NCBI GenBank assembly: GCA_025765595.1
Contig: JAIVFH010000083.1
Location: 62,001-126,000, forward strand
Reading direction: 5' to 3'
DNA from: Obelidium mucronatum
Lineage: Eukaryota > Chytridiomycota > Chytridiomycetes > Chytridiales > Chytriomycetaceae
DNA length: 64,000 nucleotides
In this document: positions 12,717 to 23,485 of the stretch, one piece after another
Layout: each line of letters starts with the position of its first letter
Position numbering within the stretch: position 1 is the stretch's first letter
Notes under the pieces: model-generated
Databases searched by the model: none
Seen by the model: the letters and a program-made list of their open reading frames with translations, nothing else
What the model was told of the DNA's origin: nothing
Translations under genes and position numbers: made by a program

Positions 12717-13232
12717 ATGTTGAATCTGAAACTTGAAAAAATCGCGCGTGACTTTTTGAAAACCAGACCCAAATCGCTGCTGGCGTCATTTTAATCACAG
12801 TCTTGTCTCTGTCGCTCCATATCCTGCATATTACGATATCACACGTCATGACAATTGTGATTCCAGCGCGACTGCTTATGCAGTACGCTGCTGCTGGAGG
12901 TGATGGTGGCAGCCGAATGGTTCGCGCTCTGGGATTCTATTTCTTGTGTTTGAAGGTTGTCAATTCGATACAGTTCTCTTGTGCAGAGTGGATATCATAT
13001 TATTTGCCATTATTTTTTCTGGTGAAAGTCTGCGTGTGTTGGTGGTTGTTCTTGCCGTCGTCATTGGTATTCTTCCCTCCTGTTTGCGTCTAGCGCCAAT
13101 GAGACTGATCTGTAAACTCTTTTCTCTCTCGTGCAGGGTATAGAGATATTGTATAGCAAACTCGAACCTCACATTCGACGGCTGCTTGACGAGCTTGTTG
13201 GAGAACAAGGGAAACCAGATCACCAGGAATAA
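12717..13232 (+). CDS. small multi-pass membrane protein, unrecognised
   Basis: Not recognised. A short charged N-terminus (MLNLKLEKIARDFLK) is followed by several hydrophobic segments and a charged C-terminal tail (EILYSKLEPHIRRLLDELV) that begins after an intron ending at about 13137. Reading the hydrophobic part needs a frame change near 12770 and another near 12950, where a small intron (GTTTGAAG to a TGCAG acceptor) is possible. Length would be about 130-150 residues with three or four helices. The exon model is approximate. Confidence 0.4.
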
Positions 13233-13414
13233 AAAAATAAAAAATAAATAAGCCCTTTCTATCATTACATGAGTTCAATTAGCGTATCACAAAAGTGTCT
13301 TTTTTTCCTTTGTTGGGAAATTTCATCCTTCAAATTCAAAGGTCAGCCTGGTAAATTGTTCACAAGCCCGGGAAAAACCGTTTAGCAAAAAAATAGGGGC
13401 GTCAGTTCCATCAC

Positions 13415-15046
13415 ATGCGGTTGCCACCAGAGGTGAGGAAAGGAATTGCGGCTTGAGGAAAGAAACTGAAAAGGCCAAAAAACAGGTGCTCTACACTACG
13501 GCCGTAGAGTATCTCGACTGCCAAACAGTTGTATCACTCAGTATGACATGCAGAGATCTGCACACACTGCTCAACACATCCCAGACACTTTGGAAATCTC
13601 TGACTTACCGAAAGACCGGCATCAATTACATTCACCAAGGAGGGACTTGGCGGCAAGCCTGCTTTGATCCGGAGTTCCATGAGCTATGCCCCCATCTGAG
13701 CTCCCTCACCTTTGACCACGTTCTAGCGGACCGGATACAGAGGCATGTGTCCGGATTTGAATGGCAAAGTTGAACTTATATCGCTGTCTCTATCCGCCCC
13801 GCTGGATTGTGTTTAGGTTCCACCAAGTCCTGGAGTCGCAACCGTTTGAGGAGATTGAATGCACCATTTCGAATTGCGAGATTAAAACGCCGGATCTGTG
13901 GATGTGCCTCACGAAAGGCTGCGACCACGTTGGATGCGGGAGAACAAAAAACCAACATGCAATCGACCATTTCTTGTCGTCAAATCATCCCTTGTGTGTC
14001 AAGATCAATACACTTGAATGTAAGCACCCCCCTGCCCCTAATTTTTTGAATCGAAAGTGCTTACCAACCAAAAAAACAAACATCTTATCCTGTATTATAC
14101 ACATTTGTCCATTTATACCTCAGTTTGGTGCTATAAGTGCACAAAATGGATGGGAAAACAAAATCTTTACCCTGCCGAAACGCAATTAACGGAACGAATC
14201 ATATCGTCATTCCTAAAACCAAACACGTATCCTTACCAGTTCTTAAAAACTCATTTCGCCGCATGGAACAAACGGCGATATATTGAGCGTGGAATGTACA
14301 AGATTGTTGAATCCGACAAACTCTATTTCTTGTCTCGAGACTTTCTGATGCGGTGGAGAGAGTTTTTACTGTCGAATCAGGGTCCGCCTGAATGCATCGA
14401 TAATTGGTCGTTGGTGGGGAATGCGGATGCTGTTCGAGAGCATGGGCGAGGTTGTCGAGATGAACCCCAATGCTGTTCCACTTCAAGATTTTGGTATTAT
14501 TTCTGAGGTATGCATTATTTATCTTTGTTTTTTCCATGCTGCTGTTTTAACTTTTTCTGGCAGAAAAACTGGGTTGTCTTGTTTGGATTTTACGGAGGCG
14601 GTCCAGTACTTTCAACAGATACTATACCAGCGACAGATCCGCGCTATGAAGCCTTTTTGAAAAGATTAGAAACAGTAAAAGGAGAAATCGTTCGACAGTG
14701 TGAGGTGGAAGCTAGACAAGAACAGCTGATCAAGACCAAAAACCAGCGAACAAATACGAAGGATAACAAGTGCCATTCTGAAAACAAAATCAGCTCGTAT
14801 CTGGATGCGACAGCCGTATTCTCCGCTCAGGATGTTGTGAAGGAAGAGGAGGAGAATGAGTTGGATCATGTGCATTCGCCTGTCCATGACATTCGCGTGT
14901 TAGAAACACTTCTTTATCGAGGGGAGCAGGGTGCCTCCACTGCAACTTGCGATGGAGAAAGCGGGGTGTGCGAAGGAGAAGTTTATTCCTCCAATTCAGG
15001 ATCGTCATCGCGGGCGTTGTACCATCCTGCCGCACCGCTGCAATAA
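13415..15046 (+). CDS. F-box / UBP zinc finger / DUSP protein, paralogue A
   Basis: First of three tandem paralogues. The start exon encodes MRLPPE, then an intron (13433-13485) splits the F-box, which continues VLYTTAVEYLDCQTVVSLSM and ends in LWKSL. After a second intron comes a UBP-type zinc finger (Cys-Cys, LWMCLTKGCDHVGCGR, His/Cys ligands, then VWCYKCTKWM), then a DUSP domain (LYFLSRDFLMRWREFL, GPPECIDNW, NWVVLFGFYGGGP). The C-terminal part is acidic and low-complexity. No ubiquitin protease Cys or His box is present. By family knowledge the F-box would bind Skp1, the zinc finger would bind the free ubiquitin C-terminus, and DUSP would mediate protein contacts. One surplus base near 14418 changes frame between NWSLVG and the acidic linker. 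Confidence 0.75.
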
Positions 15047-15176
15047 ATAATTAAAGCATATCAATTCTTTAGGTGTTTTTTTCTTCAGCTTGTGAAAGAA
15101 CAAAAAAGTGATAGCATTTCTTTTGTGGCGTCAATTGCATTGCACCATTTTTGTTCCATCGACTTGATCCGAACAA

Positions 15177-15713
15177 ATGCTGACACTTCTGCCGCCAGAG
15201 GTATTTCTGACGCTGTCCAATTCAGAGCCTCTAAAAGGCCAATACTCTTTCCCAGTTGCTCTTCTTGCTTGCTTTCGAGCACTTGGACCATCGCTCGGTA
15301 GTTGCCCTATCACATACTTGCTCATCAATTCGATCGCTCCTGGTCCAGTCACAGTCTCTTTGGTCAAAACTTGTCTTTCAAAAGACGGGAATATCTTACA
15401 TCCACGAAGGCGGTGATTGGCGGGAAGCGTACTTTGATAGCGAGTTCTGTAGTCTTTGTCCACACTTGTCAACTATTTCGAACATGGACGTTATGAATGA
15501 GAGGGCTCAAATGTAAAGCTTGTTTAATCTATTTCACTCTGGATCTTCTTGTTGATACTGTTTTTTTTTTTTTTTTTTTTTTTTTTGACAACACACAAAA
15601 GGTTCTTTCGATTGATTGAAGGTCCTCCAGAACTTGTGTCTTGTTCGGGAACTGATTGTGGGATCAAAATGCCGGTTAGTTTGATTATTTTTAACATCGT
15701 TTCGTGTGCGTTA

Positions 15714-15748
<35 letters not shown>

Positions 15749-16689
15749 AACAACAACAACAACAACTTGCACAGAATCTCTGGTTATGTTGTACACCGAA
15801 ATGCAACACCATTGGATGCAGTCGGGCTACAAATCAACATGGTTTGCGTCATTTTGAAGAATCATCTCATTCGATATCCATGAAAATCGATACTGTTGAA
15901 TGTGAGTGAGAGCTCCCTTTCAATATTTATTCTTGTTGATATTAATATTATTCCGTCATTTCAAAAAGTCTGGTGTTATACATGCATGAAATGGCTCGCT
16001 AGTCCAACATCCCTCCCCGCCGAACGGCAGCTGATCCAAACCCTCTTATCCACCTTCCTTGCCCCCAATCGGGAACCATACCTATCACTCCGAAAAGAAA
16101 TGAGTTGGAACGATCAACGGAACATTGAACGAGAGACTCTGTTACTGAAATCAACAGATGTCGATTTGTATTTGGTGGAGATCGAGTTTATGAATGCGTG
16201 GAGGGCGTTCATGTCGACAAGGGTAGCCCCTCCTAGTAGAATTGATAATTCCAAGCTGTTGATGGAAGATGCTTCCGTGATTGAAATGGAAAGGGGTGGA
16301 GGTTTGGAGGAGGACGACGACGATGAAGATTCCATGAAGGGTGTCGTGTTAAGCAACACATCTGAAAAAGCAGTGCGCCTCGTGAGACCTAATTTGTTGC
16401 CGTTTCGTGATTTCATGATTGTGAATAAGGTTTGTGTAAACGGTTTTGGTATTTGACGTTCAATCTGAAGAGAAACGACCCATTTTCAATTTGTTAGGAA
16501 AACTGGAAAATGCTTGAAGTATACCATGGCGGAGGACCCATTGTTTCCTTAAACGATAGTGTTCCCAAAAACGACCCCTCTTATCAGCATATGTGGGAGC
16601 AGATTGAAATTTACAAGCGCCAGTTTCAAGACGAGGAGGATAATGGCGACTGCCTGAACACAGTTTCAGCAAAAAATCAAATAATTTAA
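15177..16689 (+). CDS. F-box / UBP zinc finger / DUSP protein, paralogue B
   Basis: Second tandem copy and the cleanest: all exons join in frame. Exon 1 encodes MLTLLPPE (intron 15201-15255). The F-box continues LLFLLAFEHLDHRSVVALSH and ends in LWSKLVFQKTGISYIHEGG. A 73-nt exon (15602-15674) carries the first zinc-finger Cys pair. It lies between an intron with 26 consecutive T and one with 32 consecutive A. The zinc finger continues NLWLCCTPKCNTIGCSR and VWCYTCMKWL. The DUSP domain contains EFMNAWRAFM, PPSRIDNSKLL, DFMIVNKENWKML and YHGGGPIV. An acidic linker precedes the last DUSP strand. The gene follows paralogue A by 130 bp and has the same intron position within the F-box. Confidence 0.8.
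15561..15586 (+). repeat. T26 homopolymer in an intron
   Basis: Twenty-six consecutive T residues form most of the intron upstream of the 73-nt exon of paralogue B. It extends a normal polypyrimidine tract far beyond usual length. Confidence 0.9.
15716..15767 (+). repeat. A32 homopolymer and CAA microsatellite in the next intron
   Basis: Thirty-two consecutive A residues followed by about seven CAA/ACA triplets occupy the intron downstream of the 73-nt exon. They are complementary to the T26 run 130 bp upstream. Confidence 0.9.
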
Positions 16690-16821
16690 GTAAAGTATAA
16701 TAGACTTCTAGATTTGCCGTTGAAAGGAGGCGTATGTTGAAACAAGCGGCGATAAAGAAAAAATTCATCCAAAAATATGGTTGTGACAGCACCGTCACTC
16801 ACAACCCGGTCGCTAATGGCC

Positions 16822-18395
16822 ATGCCGCCGGAAGTAACTATCGATTTTGTGTAGTAGCGGCACCGAATTCTGCTGCTCTACTCTGCCTATTGCTCCTGGG
16901 GACGCTAACCACACATTACAATATAAAACAGATCGTACATCTATTGGCATTGGAGCATTTGGACCACAAATCAGTTGTCTCTCTCACCCATACAAACCGA
17001 CATCTACGAAGTGTTCTAATCTCATCCGAATCTCTCTGGTCGAAACTTGTTTTTCAGAAAACTGGAATCAGTTATATCCACGCGGGAGGGAGTTGGCGAG
17101 CTGCTTATTTTGATGCAGACTTTTGTAACTTGTGTCCTCACGTATCTCTTGTTCTGAAGAGGGATACCTTGGCAGAGAGATCTTCACGGTCTGTATTTCG
17201 GCTTATACCGTTTTTTTTTACATTCGAAATGATGAGGGTATTGTTAAGACCGTTGAGATCTAACAAAGCCCATTGTATCTCTCTCTCTCTCCCTTTTTTT
17301 TGTTTACAGGTTTATCGAATTGATGGATTCGAAGCCAATGGAACAGATCGAATGTTCCGCTGAAGATTGTGGAATGACAGCATCTGTATGTGTTATGACT
17401 TCTTTTCTCGCCTAATATGCTGATATCCTTTCCAAATATATATTTTTTGCCTTCATAGAATCTCTATTTTTGTCTGTCTCACGGATGTGATATTCTTGGA
17501 TGTGGACGCGCAACAAATCGCCATTCCCTTTCTCACTTCAAGGGCACAAATCACTCTCTTTGTTTCAAGCTGGATTCCCTAGAATGTAAAGACCACACCT
17601 TCTTCCGTCTAAATTTTTTGCACGCTTTGGCACTCATTTCTTTTAATGTCAACAACAGTTTGGTGTTATGATTGCTGTAAATGGGTCGGGAATCCATCTT
17701 CACTACCCGCCGAGCGAGAAGCCATCAGTAAAATCGCGCATGTGTTTCTTGCACCTGAACGAGACCCGTTTCAGACGCTCAGAAACGCTGCGAAATGGAA
17801 CGATCGACGGAATTTGGAGCGTGAAACCCTACGGATAGACCCCACAGATAAATTGTTTTTCGTGAGCATGGCGTTCATTACGCAGTGGAGGGATTTTATC
17901 AGTGCCAGGGCGGGTCCACCGCAGGAGATTAATAACTTGCCGTTACTGCTAACTGAACAAGAACTGACAAGCTGTGGAGGTGGCGGTTGTAATGGGGGCC
18001 CGCGAAGAAGAGAGGGATTAATGAATCCTAAATTGATACCATTGAGAGATTTCCAAGTCGTGTCTGAGAAATCATGGAACCTTTTGAAAGGATTTTATGG
18101 AGGTGGACCAGCCATCAATCAGGATGATATCCCATCTGATGATCCCGAATACAAGCTATTTCTTGAGAAAGTGGAGAACTGCAGGAATTATGTCGTTGCC
18201 CATAATCAGCATGAAGACTTTGCTGTCAAGAGTGGAACGAGACGTGAAAAAGAGCTTGGAGAAATTGCGGTTATTTTGCAAATGCGGTTAATGGGAGTGA
18301 AGATGGGGAGGGTGATGAAAGCGAGGTGGAGGAAGGTGACGATTCGACTGGAGATGACGAGGACGATGATGATTGATGGCGATAATCGGGTCTGA
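16822..18395 (+). CDS. F-box / UBP zinc finger / DUSP protein, paralogue C
   Basis: Third tandem copy, about 130 bp after paralogue B. The first exon encodes MPPE (intron 16834-16931) and the F-box continues IVHLLALEHLDHKSVVSLTH to LWSKLVFQKTGISYIH. The zinc finger spans three exons (IECSAEDCGMTAS, NLYFCLSHGCDILGCGR, VWCYDCCKWVG). DUSP follows: LFFVSMAFITQWRDFI, PPQEINNLPLL, DFQVVSEKSWNLL and FYGGGPAI. The literal frame ends with a basic tail at 18395. An alternative frame from about 18288 gives a strongly acidic tail ending DDEDDDD at 18376, like the acidic tails of the other copies, so a frame break before 18290 is likely. An upstream in-frame ATG at 16816 is also possible. Confidence 0.75.
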
Positions 18396-18495
18396 GGCCC
18401 AAAATTGTAGCTCATAATTCTATAAAGTGTAAATAATCTTCTTGAAACTGTTGCTGCTAGTGATAATAGGGTGATATTTGAAGAAATTACCGAAA

Positions 18496-20973
18496 ATGGA
18501 TCCGCGCTTTGAACGGCAAACCCAAAAGTATCTTTCGAAAGCCAGCCAGCGCAAAGAAAAGCGCAAGAGAGACAGCGACTGATGATCCGTTTGTGGTCAA
18601 ATACGGCGACCGGTACTCAGCAGTTCTCCCCTAAGTTGTTTCTGCTAAACTGGCTAGACTGACCACCGACAACTCAGAGCGATCGCAGTTTCCTCGGACG
18701 AGTCGCGGCTGCGCTTCGATCTTCTGAATTCGCCGCATTCGAGCGGCCTCAATGCGGGCGCAGCTGTCAAATCAGAAAACAGTTCTGGCCAAGATTCGCA
18801 GAAAGGTTTCTGTTGCGCTGAAGCGATGAAGACTAAACTTACTTGCTTTAATTAAAAAAGAATTCGTGGCGAACTATGTACTCTTCCATTCTGCAGTCGG
18901 AACTGCTCGGTGACGCGGCTTCAGTTCTCTCAAACAGTGTCACCAACACCCCAACAACACCGCGGAAGGGGACTTCAGTGACTGTGCCGTCAACTCCTCA
19001 CTCGGCAAATAAACGCGTCCAGCAATTTAACCCACAAGCGTCACAGTCTCCATACTATGGCCCAGCCATCACAACTGATCACTGTTCCGCGAACCTGACT
19101 TCAGCAATCTCTCCTGGCCCTCGCAGCTCAAACTATGTCATTACTCCAAAACATATGAGACAAGCCCACTTTAATTCCGTGTCATCATCCCCGTGTGCGT
19201 CGCGACGAAAACTGTTTCCCACTGCTGGCACCCCCACAAAAGGCACAAACTCTATCACAACTCCAACAAAATATTCGTTATCCTCATTTTCTCCAACGTC
19301 TCCGTCAGTTTCTGGAACGCGTCGTCGATCCACCTATCTTGAACAGTTTTTCCAATCAACAATGTCCACTTCTCCTTCTTCACACGGCTTGTCATCATCG
19401 CCGAGGCCGAGAACGTCTCAGATTATTCAGGCAGCTATGGCGTTGAAACCAAGATCAATCGCTAAATCACCATACAAGGTATTCCTTTTTTTTAACCATG
19501 CAATCTCAACTTAATCTGTGACCGACTCTTTCTTTTTTTGCATTTCAAGGTCTTGGATGCACCAGAACTACAAGACGACTTTTACTTGAATTTGGTGGAT
19601 TGGAGTGCTGGAAACATTCTTGGTGTTGGTTTAGGTGGTTGCGTGTATCTTTGGGATGCAGGGTCTTCCAAAGTGACAAAGTTGTGTGATTTGTCGGTTC
19701 CACCTGTTGCCGCCGCTGCCGCCACTGCAGGTGGGGTTATTCCTTCTGGAGATACAGTAACGTCGTTGAATTGGAATCCGAGAGTAAGAGAAATTTTTTT
19801 GAAATACCACACCGTATTCCTTGATTATTGATATTTTTTTTTCTTGTGGTAACAACAGGGAAACTTGGTAGCGATAGGAACAAACAAGGGGATTGTAGAA
19901 TTATGGGACGTTCAAGCTGAAAAACGAGTTCAAGAACTCAAGGGGCATGAATCTCGTAGTTGGTTCTATTGCTTGGAATGGAGATATACTCACCACAGGA
20001 TCACGCGATCGAAAGTATGCATTTTGTTTATATTTTATTTTATTTGTTTATTTGATTATTTTGTAAGAAACTAAACCAATCCTTATTTTTTCTTTCATCA
20101 ACCAACCAACCAAACCAAACCAAACCAAAAAAAAAACACTCTCCAAAAACAGCATCTTTTTTCGCGATATCCGAATCGCACACGACATCTGAAGGAATCA
20201 CATCCCGCCTCACATCAGCACCGCCAAGAAGTATGCGGCCTCAAATGGTCCTGCCCCCCGACAAACGACAACCTCCTCGCCTCGGGCGGAAACGACAACA
20301 AACTCCTCATCTGGGACCGTGCGAACCTAAAAGAACCTGTACACACGTTCAGGGACCACCAGGCCTGCTGTCAAGGCGATCGCGTGGAGCCCGCATGCGA
20401 GTGGGTTGCTTGCAAGTGGTGGTGGGACATGCGGATCAGAAGATTCGGTTTTGGAATACGTCGTCGACGGGGAATAGTGGTGGTGGTGGTGGTGCTGCGG
20501 CGGCGGCGTTGAGTGTTGTGAATACGAATTCGCAGGTTTGTAATTTGGCGTGGTCGAGGAATGAGGATGAGATTGTTAGTACGCATGGGTTTAGTCAGAA
20601 TCAGGTTGTGGTGTGGAAGGTGTCGACAGGGGCTGATGGGAAGGTATTATCACCTTGTTTTAACTTGTATAAATAACTTTTTTTTACCTTTCTAATTTTA
20701 TTAAATAGAGTCCGGAACTGAGTACTTTGGCTACTTTGACGGGGCACACTATGCGTGTTTTGTATTTGGCTGTTTCTCCAGATAACCAGAATATTGTGAC
20801 TGGCGCTGGTATGTGTGGCGTACAAATTCCATCTTTTTAAAAACTTAAAATAATACTCGTATTTGTTATTGTTATTATTTCCAGGGGATGAAACATTACG
20901 GTTTTGGAGTGTTTTTGGTAAATCAAGAAGGAGGAAAGACAATGAATTGAACCATGAACAAATGATTCGATGA
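18496..20973 (+). CDS. CDH1: Cdh1/Fizzy-related APC/C activator
   Basis: WD40 activator of the anaphase-promoting complex, in the Cdh1/FZR1 rather than Cdc20 group. The central start YSSILQSELLG resembles the Cdh1 segment AYSALLKNELLG, and the propeller begins VLDAPELQDDFYLNLVDW, nearly identical to Cdh1 of many eukaryotes. Other landmarks: LLASGGNDNKLLIW, HTFRDHQA, AVKAIAWSPH, QVCNLAWS, ETLRFW. The gene ends with Ile-Arg, the expected APC-binding tail. An N-terminal exon likely starts at 18496 and reaches a Gly-Asp-Arg near 18612, where a C-box would be expected, but the splice there is unresolved. Single surplus bases break the frame at A19958, T20366 and T20430, and another break lies near 20190. 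Confidence 0.9.
20099..20140 (+). repeat. CCAAA microsatellite in a Cdh1 intron
   Basis: Tandem CCAAC/CCAAA units ending in a ten-base A run fill the 3' part of a Cdh1 intron, immediately before the acceptor near 20152. Confidence 0.7.
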
Positions 20974-21116
20974 TTGTGGAGGAAGTACTGTTTTTTTTCC
21001 TATTTTTTTTTAGCTGCAACGAGTTTATGTTTTCTGCTTCGCTGGCTGGCTCTCTCTCTCTCTCTTTTTTTTGGAATAGACAAAGCAAAACAGTGCAATA
21101 ATCAATCATTGCTATT

Positions 21117-22193
21117 TTAATCTACATTCTTCTGCTGATTCAAAACCCAATACGGTGTAACCCTCGCAATAAAATCCTCACGTGTATTCACATTTGGGAA
21201 CTTCAGTTTCCTGAGGAACAGGTTTCCCCAAAAACTCACATAGCGGGGCCCAATCCATCCTTCACATTGAAAACAAGTAGTTTTTCAGGTGGGACGTTTG
21301 CTTTCACTTGGTCGATCCATTCATTATACACTCGAATGAAAGTTTCTTTATCTCTCGTGGTGGTGGTTCCGTTAAAGAGCCACGGGACATTGAAGATGAT
21401 TGATTTTATGAATGGTTTCTCGGCGCTTAGGTGGAGGATTGTATCTTTGAATGAGTCGTACCATGCTGTTACCGTAAAAGAGTACATTACAAAAAGAATA
21501 TAAAGCAAAAGTAAAAGAATAACACAGCCTTCGGCGGTTCTCTCCCCATACCTTCAGCGTCATCCCTTACAGTCAAAATCACTTTGGCATTTGGATACTT
21601 TAGCATTTGGGCCATGTAAAATGTAGATCCGGGCCAATCGATGGAAGCAGTGTAAGAAGCCGGACGTGGAGTAGTAGTAGTAGTAGTCGTTGTAGCAAGA
21701 ATCATCATGATCAGTAGAAGGAGTAAAGATTGGTTCCCAATCGGAAAAGTTGAAACCTAGGGGATGGCGGAGTAAGAAGTGAAGAAGTGAAGTGAGATGA
21801 ATGATATCATGGTATACGGTTGTATTACATGAATGAAGAAAAAGGAATACAGCGCCTTCGGCGGATGTTCACCGCCTTTGGCGGTCGACGTATGATTACC
21901 GGCCTTCGGCGGCTGGATCGCCTTCGGCGGACGGATACATAAAATACCATAATCAGGACCAGAAATAACATTCAACCACTTTTCATAGTCATTGTGTTTG
22001 TCGCAGTCAAGCATATGGTAAGTGGGATACCCTAGATGCTCCAAGGCAGCCTTCAGAGACGTTGTCCCAGTTCTCCCTGACGGATACAAGAGTTGAATTT
22101 TGAGTTGAAAGCAGCATTGAAGGAGGAGGGTAAAAGGATCATGGATGAGAGCAACAACACACCAAAGCCGGCACCGATAATCTCCAATGGCAT
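21117..22193 (-). CDS. P-loop sulfotransferase-like protein (Sulfotransfer_4 type)
   Basis: The first exon (from 22193) encodes MPLEIIGAGFG and joins, after an intron, to GRTGTTSLKAALEHLGYPTY, giving the PAPS-binding P-loop. Further family motifs are FNFSDWEPI, SIDWPGSTFYMAQ, YPNAKVILTVRD, AWYDSFKDTI and RVYNEWIDQVKANVP. The protein is expected to transfer sulfate from PAPS; the acceptor is unknown. The frame breaks by one extra base near 21253 (before WAPLCEF), again near 21210, and inside an ACT microsatellite near 21675. The intron at 21757-21949 carries four GC hairpins and the next intron another. A 130-bp gap separates it from the divergent gene at 22327. Confidence 0.75.
21527..21537. 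repeat. GC hairpin element
   Basis: The palindrome GCC-TTC-GGC lies within a short intron of the sulfotransferase gene. Confidence 0.6.
21853..21930. repeat. cluster of four GC hairpins in a sulfotransferase intron
   Basis: Four palindromes of the CGCC-TTC-GGCG or ACCGCC-TTT-GGCGGT type occur within 78 bp (21853, 21871, 21899 and 21919). Stem lengths are 4-6 bp and the loops are TTC or TTT. Confidence 0.8.
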
Positions 22194-22326
22194 TTATTTG
22201 TGATTAAAAAAAGAAATCAAAAATTACGCCACTTTTTCTTCATCAATGAATATTAATATGGAGACACTCTTTGATCAGAAAGAAAAACAATGAGAATAAA
22301 AAAAAACAATGCAACAAGATTGAACA

Positions 22327-23363
22327 ATGCAAACAAAGACGTTCCAAGTGCCGCACACAAAAGTGGCCGTGACGCCGACGGGGCTGTCGCTGACCAAGGA
22401 CGGATTTGTGGTCAGCGTGGATGCGCACGTCAACGCGTAAGCGGTGGATGGGTGTTGATCGGGTAATCAGGTTGCTGACCAATCAGAACAGCTTCCGGCT
22501 TGTCAGCGACTCGCGGCGGCTGCCGGCGTTGTCGTCGTCATCGTCATTCGTCGTCGTCGTCGTCGAAGCGACTGATGGCCGACTTTGCGCTTGCCGACGC
22601 GCAAGCCGCTGCGGCAGCACAAGCTGCCGTGGGACGCAGCGCCGGCGCGGCCCGCGTCGCGGACGCTGCTGCTGCGGCCGCGCGCGGCGACGGAGGCGAA
22701 GCCGAAGCTGAAAAGTGCCCCCTTGGGTGCCCCCTTGGCACGCGCCCGCAGCCGCAGCATGGCGCCGCATCGGCGAGCTGCGCATCGGCGCGCTGCGAGG
22801 ACGAACGAGAACAAGAATGCAGTCTGCCAAGGCTGGTGGCGGCGCCAAGTCCGCCAAAGAGGCAGCAGCTGAAACAAGCTGCACCGGAAGCTGGAGATTG
22901 ACGCAAACGGCGAGATTGTGCATTCGCGTGAACCCTCTTCTTCTTCCATCAAAAGGGGACAAGAAGAAATCACACTGTCAGCAACAGCAAGCAGGCACAA
23001 ACACAACTGCTGGATCAGTCATTCAGTGAATTGTACGCTGTTAGAGACGTCACGGATGTAGATACTGCGTGGCTTTCCTCTGTAACAGGCGATATTGGTG
23101 ATTCAGAAACATCCCTCGATGAAGAAGCCGAAATGAAGAGAAACGAAGCGAGAATGGCGGAACTTTGTAGGCAAGAAGAACTCGCGTTTAAAAACAAGTT
23201 GATTCCTTTGGATTCTCTTGCTCCTGGTTCCTTGATTCGTGAAAATCTGCTCGATCAAGTTGCTGCCAAAGAAGCTGCTGCTTCTCTGAAGTTGAATTCT
23301 TCGTCTGCCTCGGGAAGCATTGAAACTTCTTGTATTACTTTGGATTTTTCTGCCAAAGATTGA
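22327..23363 (+). CDS. unrecognised protein with Ala-rich middle and acidic C-terminus
   Basis: Not recognised. Exon 1 encodes MQTKTFQVPHTKVAVTPTG and ends at a GTAAGC donor near 22437. After an Ala/Arg-rich, very GC-rich segment with a TCG microsatellite comes KLHRKLEIDANGEIVHSRE, then a well-behaved C-terminal part (ELYAVRDVTDVDTAWL to DFSAKD) that is acidic and likely helical. The frame changes at least twice between 22860 and 23020. Expression seems plausible because the last 110 codons are clean. The 3' untranslated part carries three GC hairpins. Confidence 0.45.
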
Positions 23364-23367
23364 TTTT

Positions 23368-23428
23368 CCGCCGAAGGCAGAACGCCGAAGGCGGTGTACC
23401 ATACTTTGTCCCTACCGCCAAAGGCGGT
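23368..23428. repeat. three GC hairpins after a gene stop
   Basis: Palindromes at 23368-23380 (imperfect), 23383-23394 and 23414-23428 (ACCGCC-AAA-GGCGGT) start within a few bases of the stop codon of the preceding gene. They lie about 120 bp before the next start. Confidence 0.75.
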
Positions 23429-23485
23429 GCATTCTTTTTGTTTTATTCGCCACCGTCGAAGGAAAATCATTAAATAAAATTAAAC

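Noticed and set aside
21757..22089. Protein repeat PPKA in the sulfotransferase frame
   Set aside because: The repeated residues come from GC hairpins inside an intron with good donor and acceptor sites. Splicing removes them and rejoins conserved family sequence.
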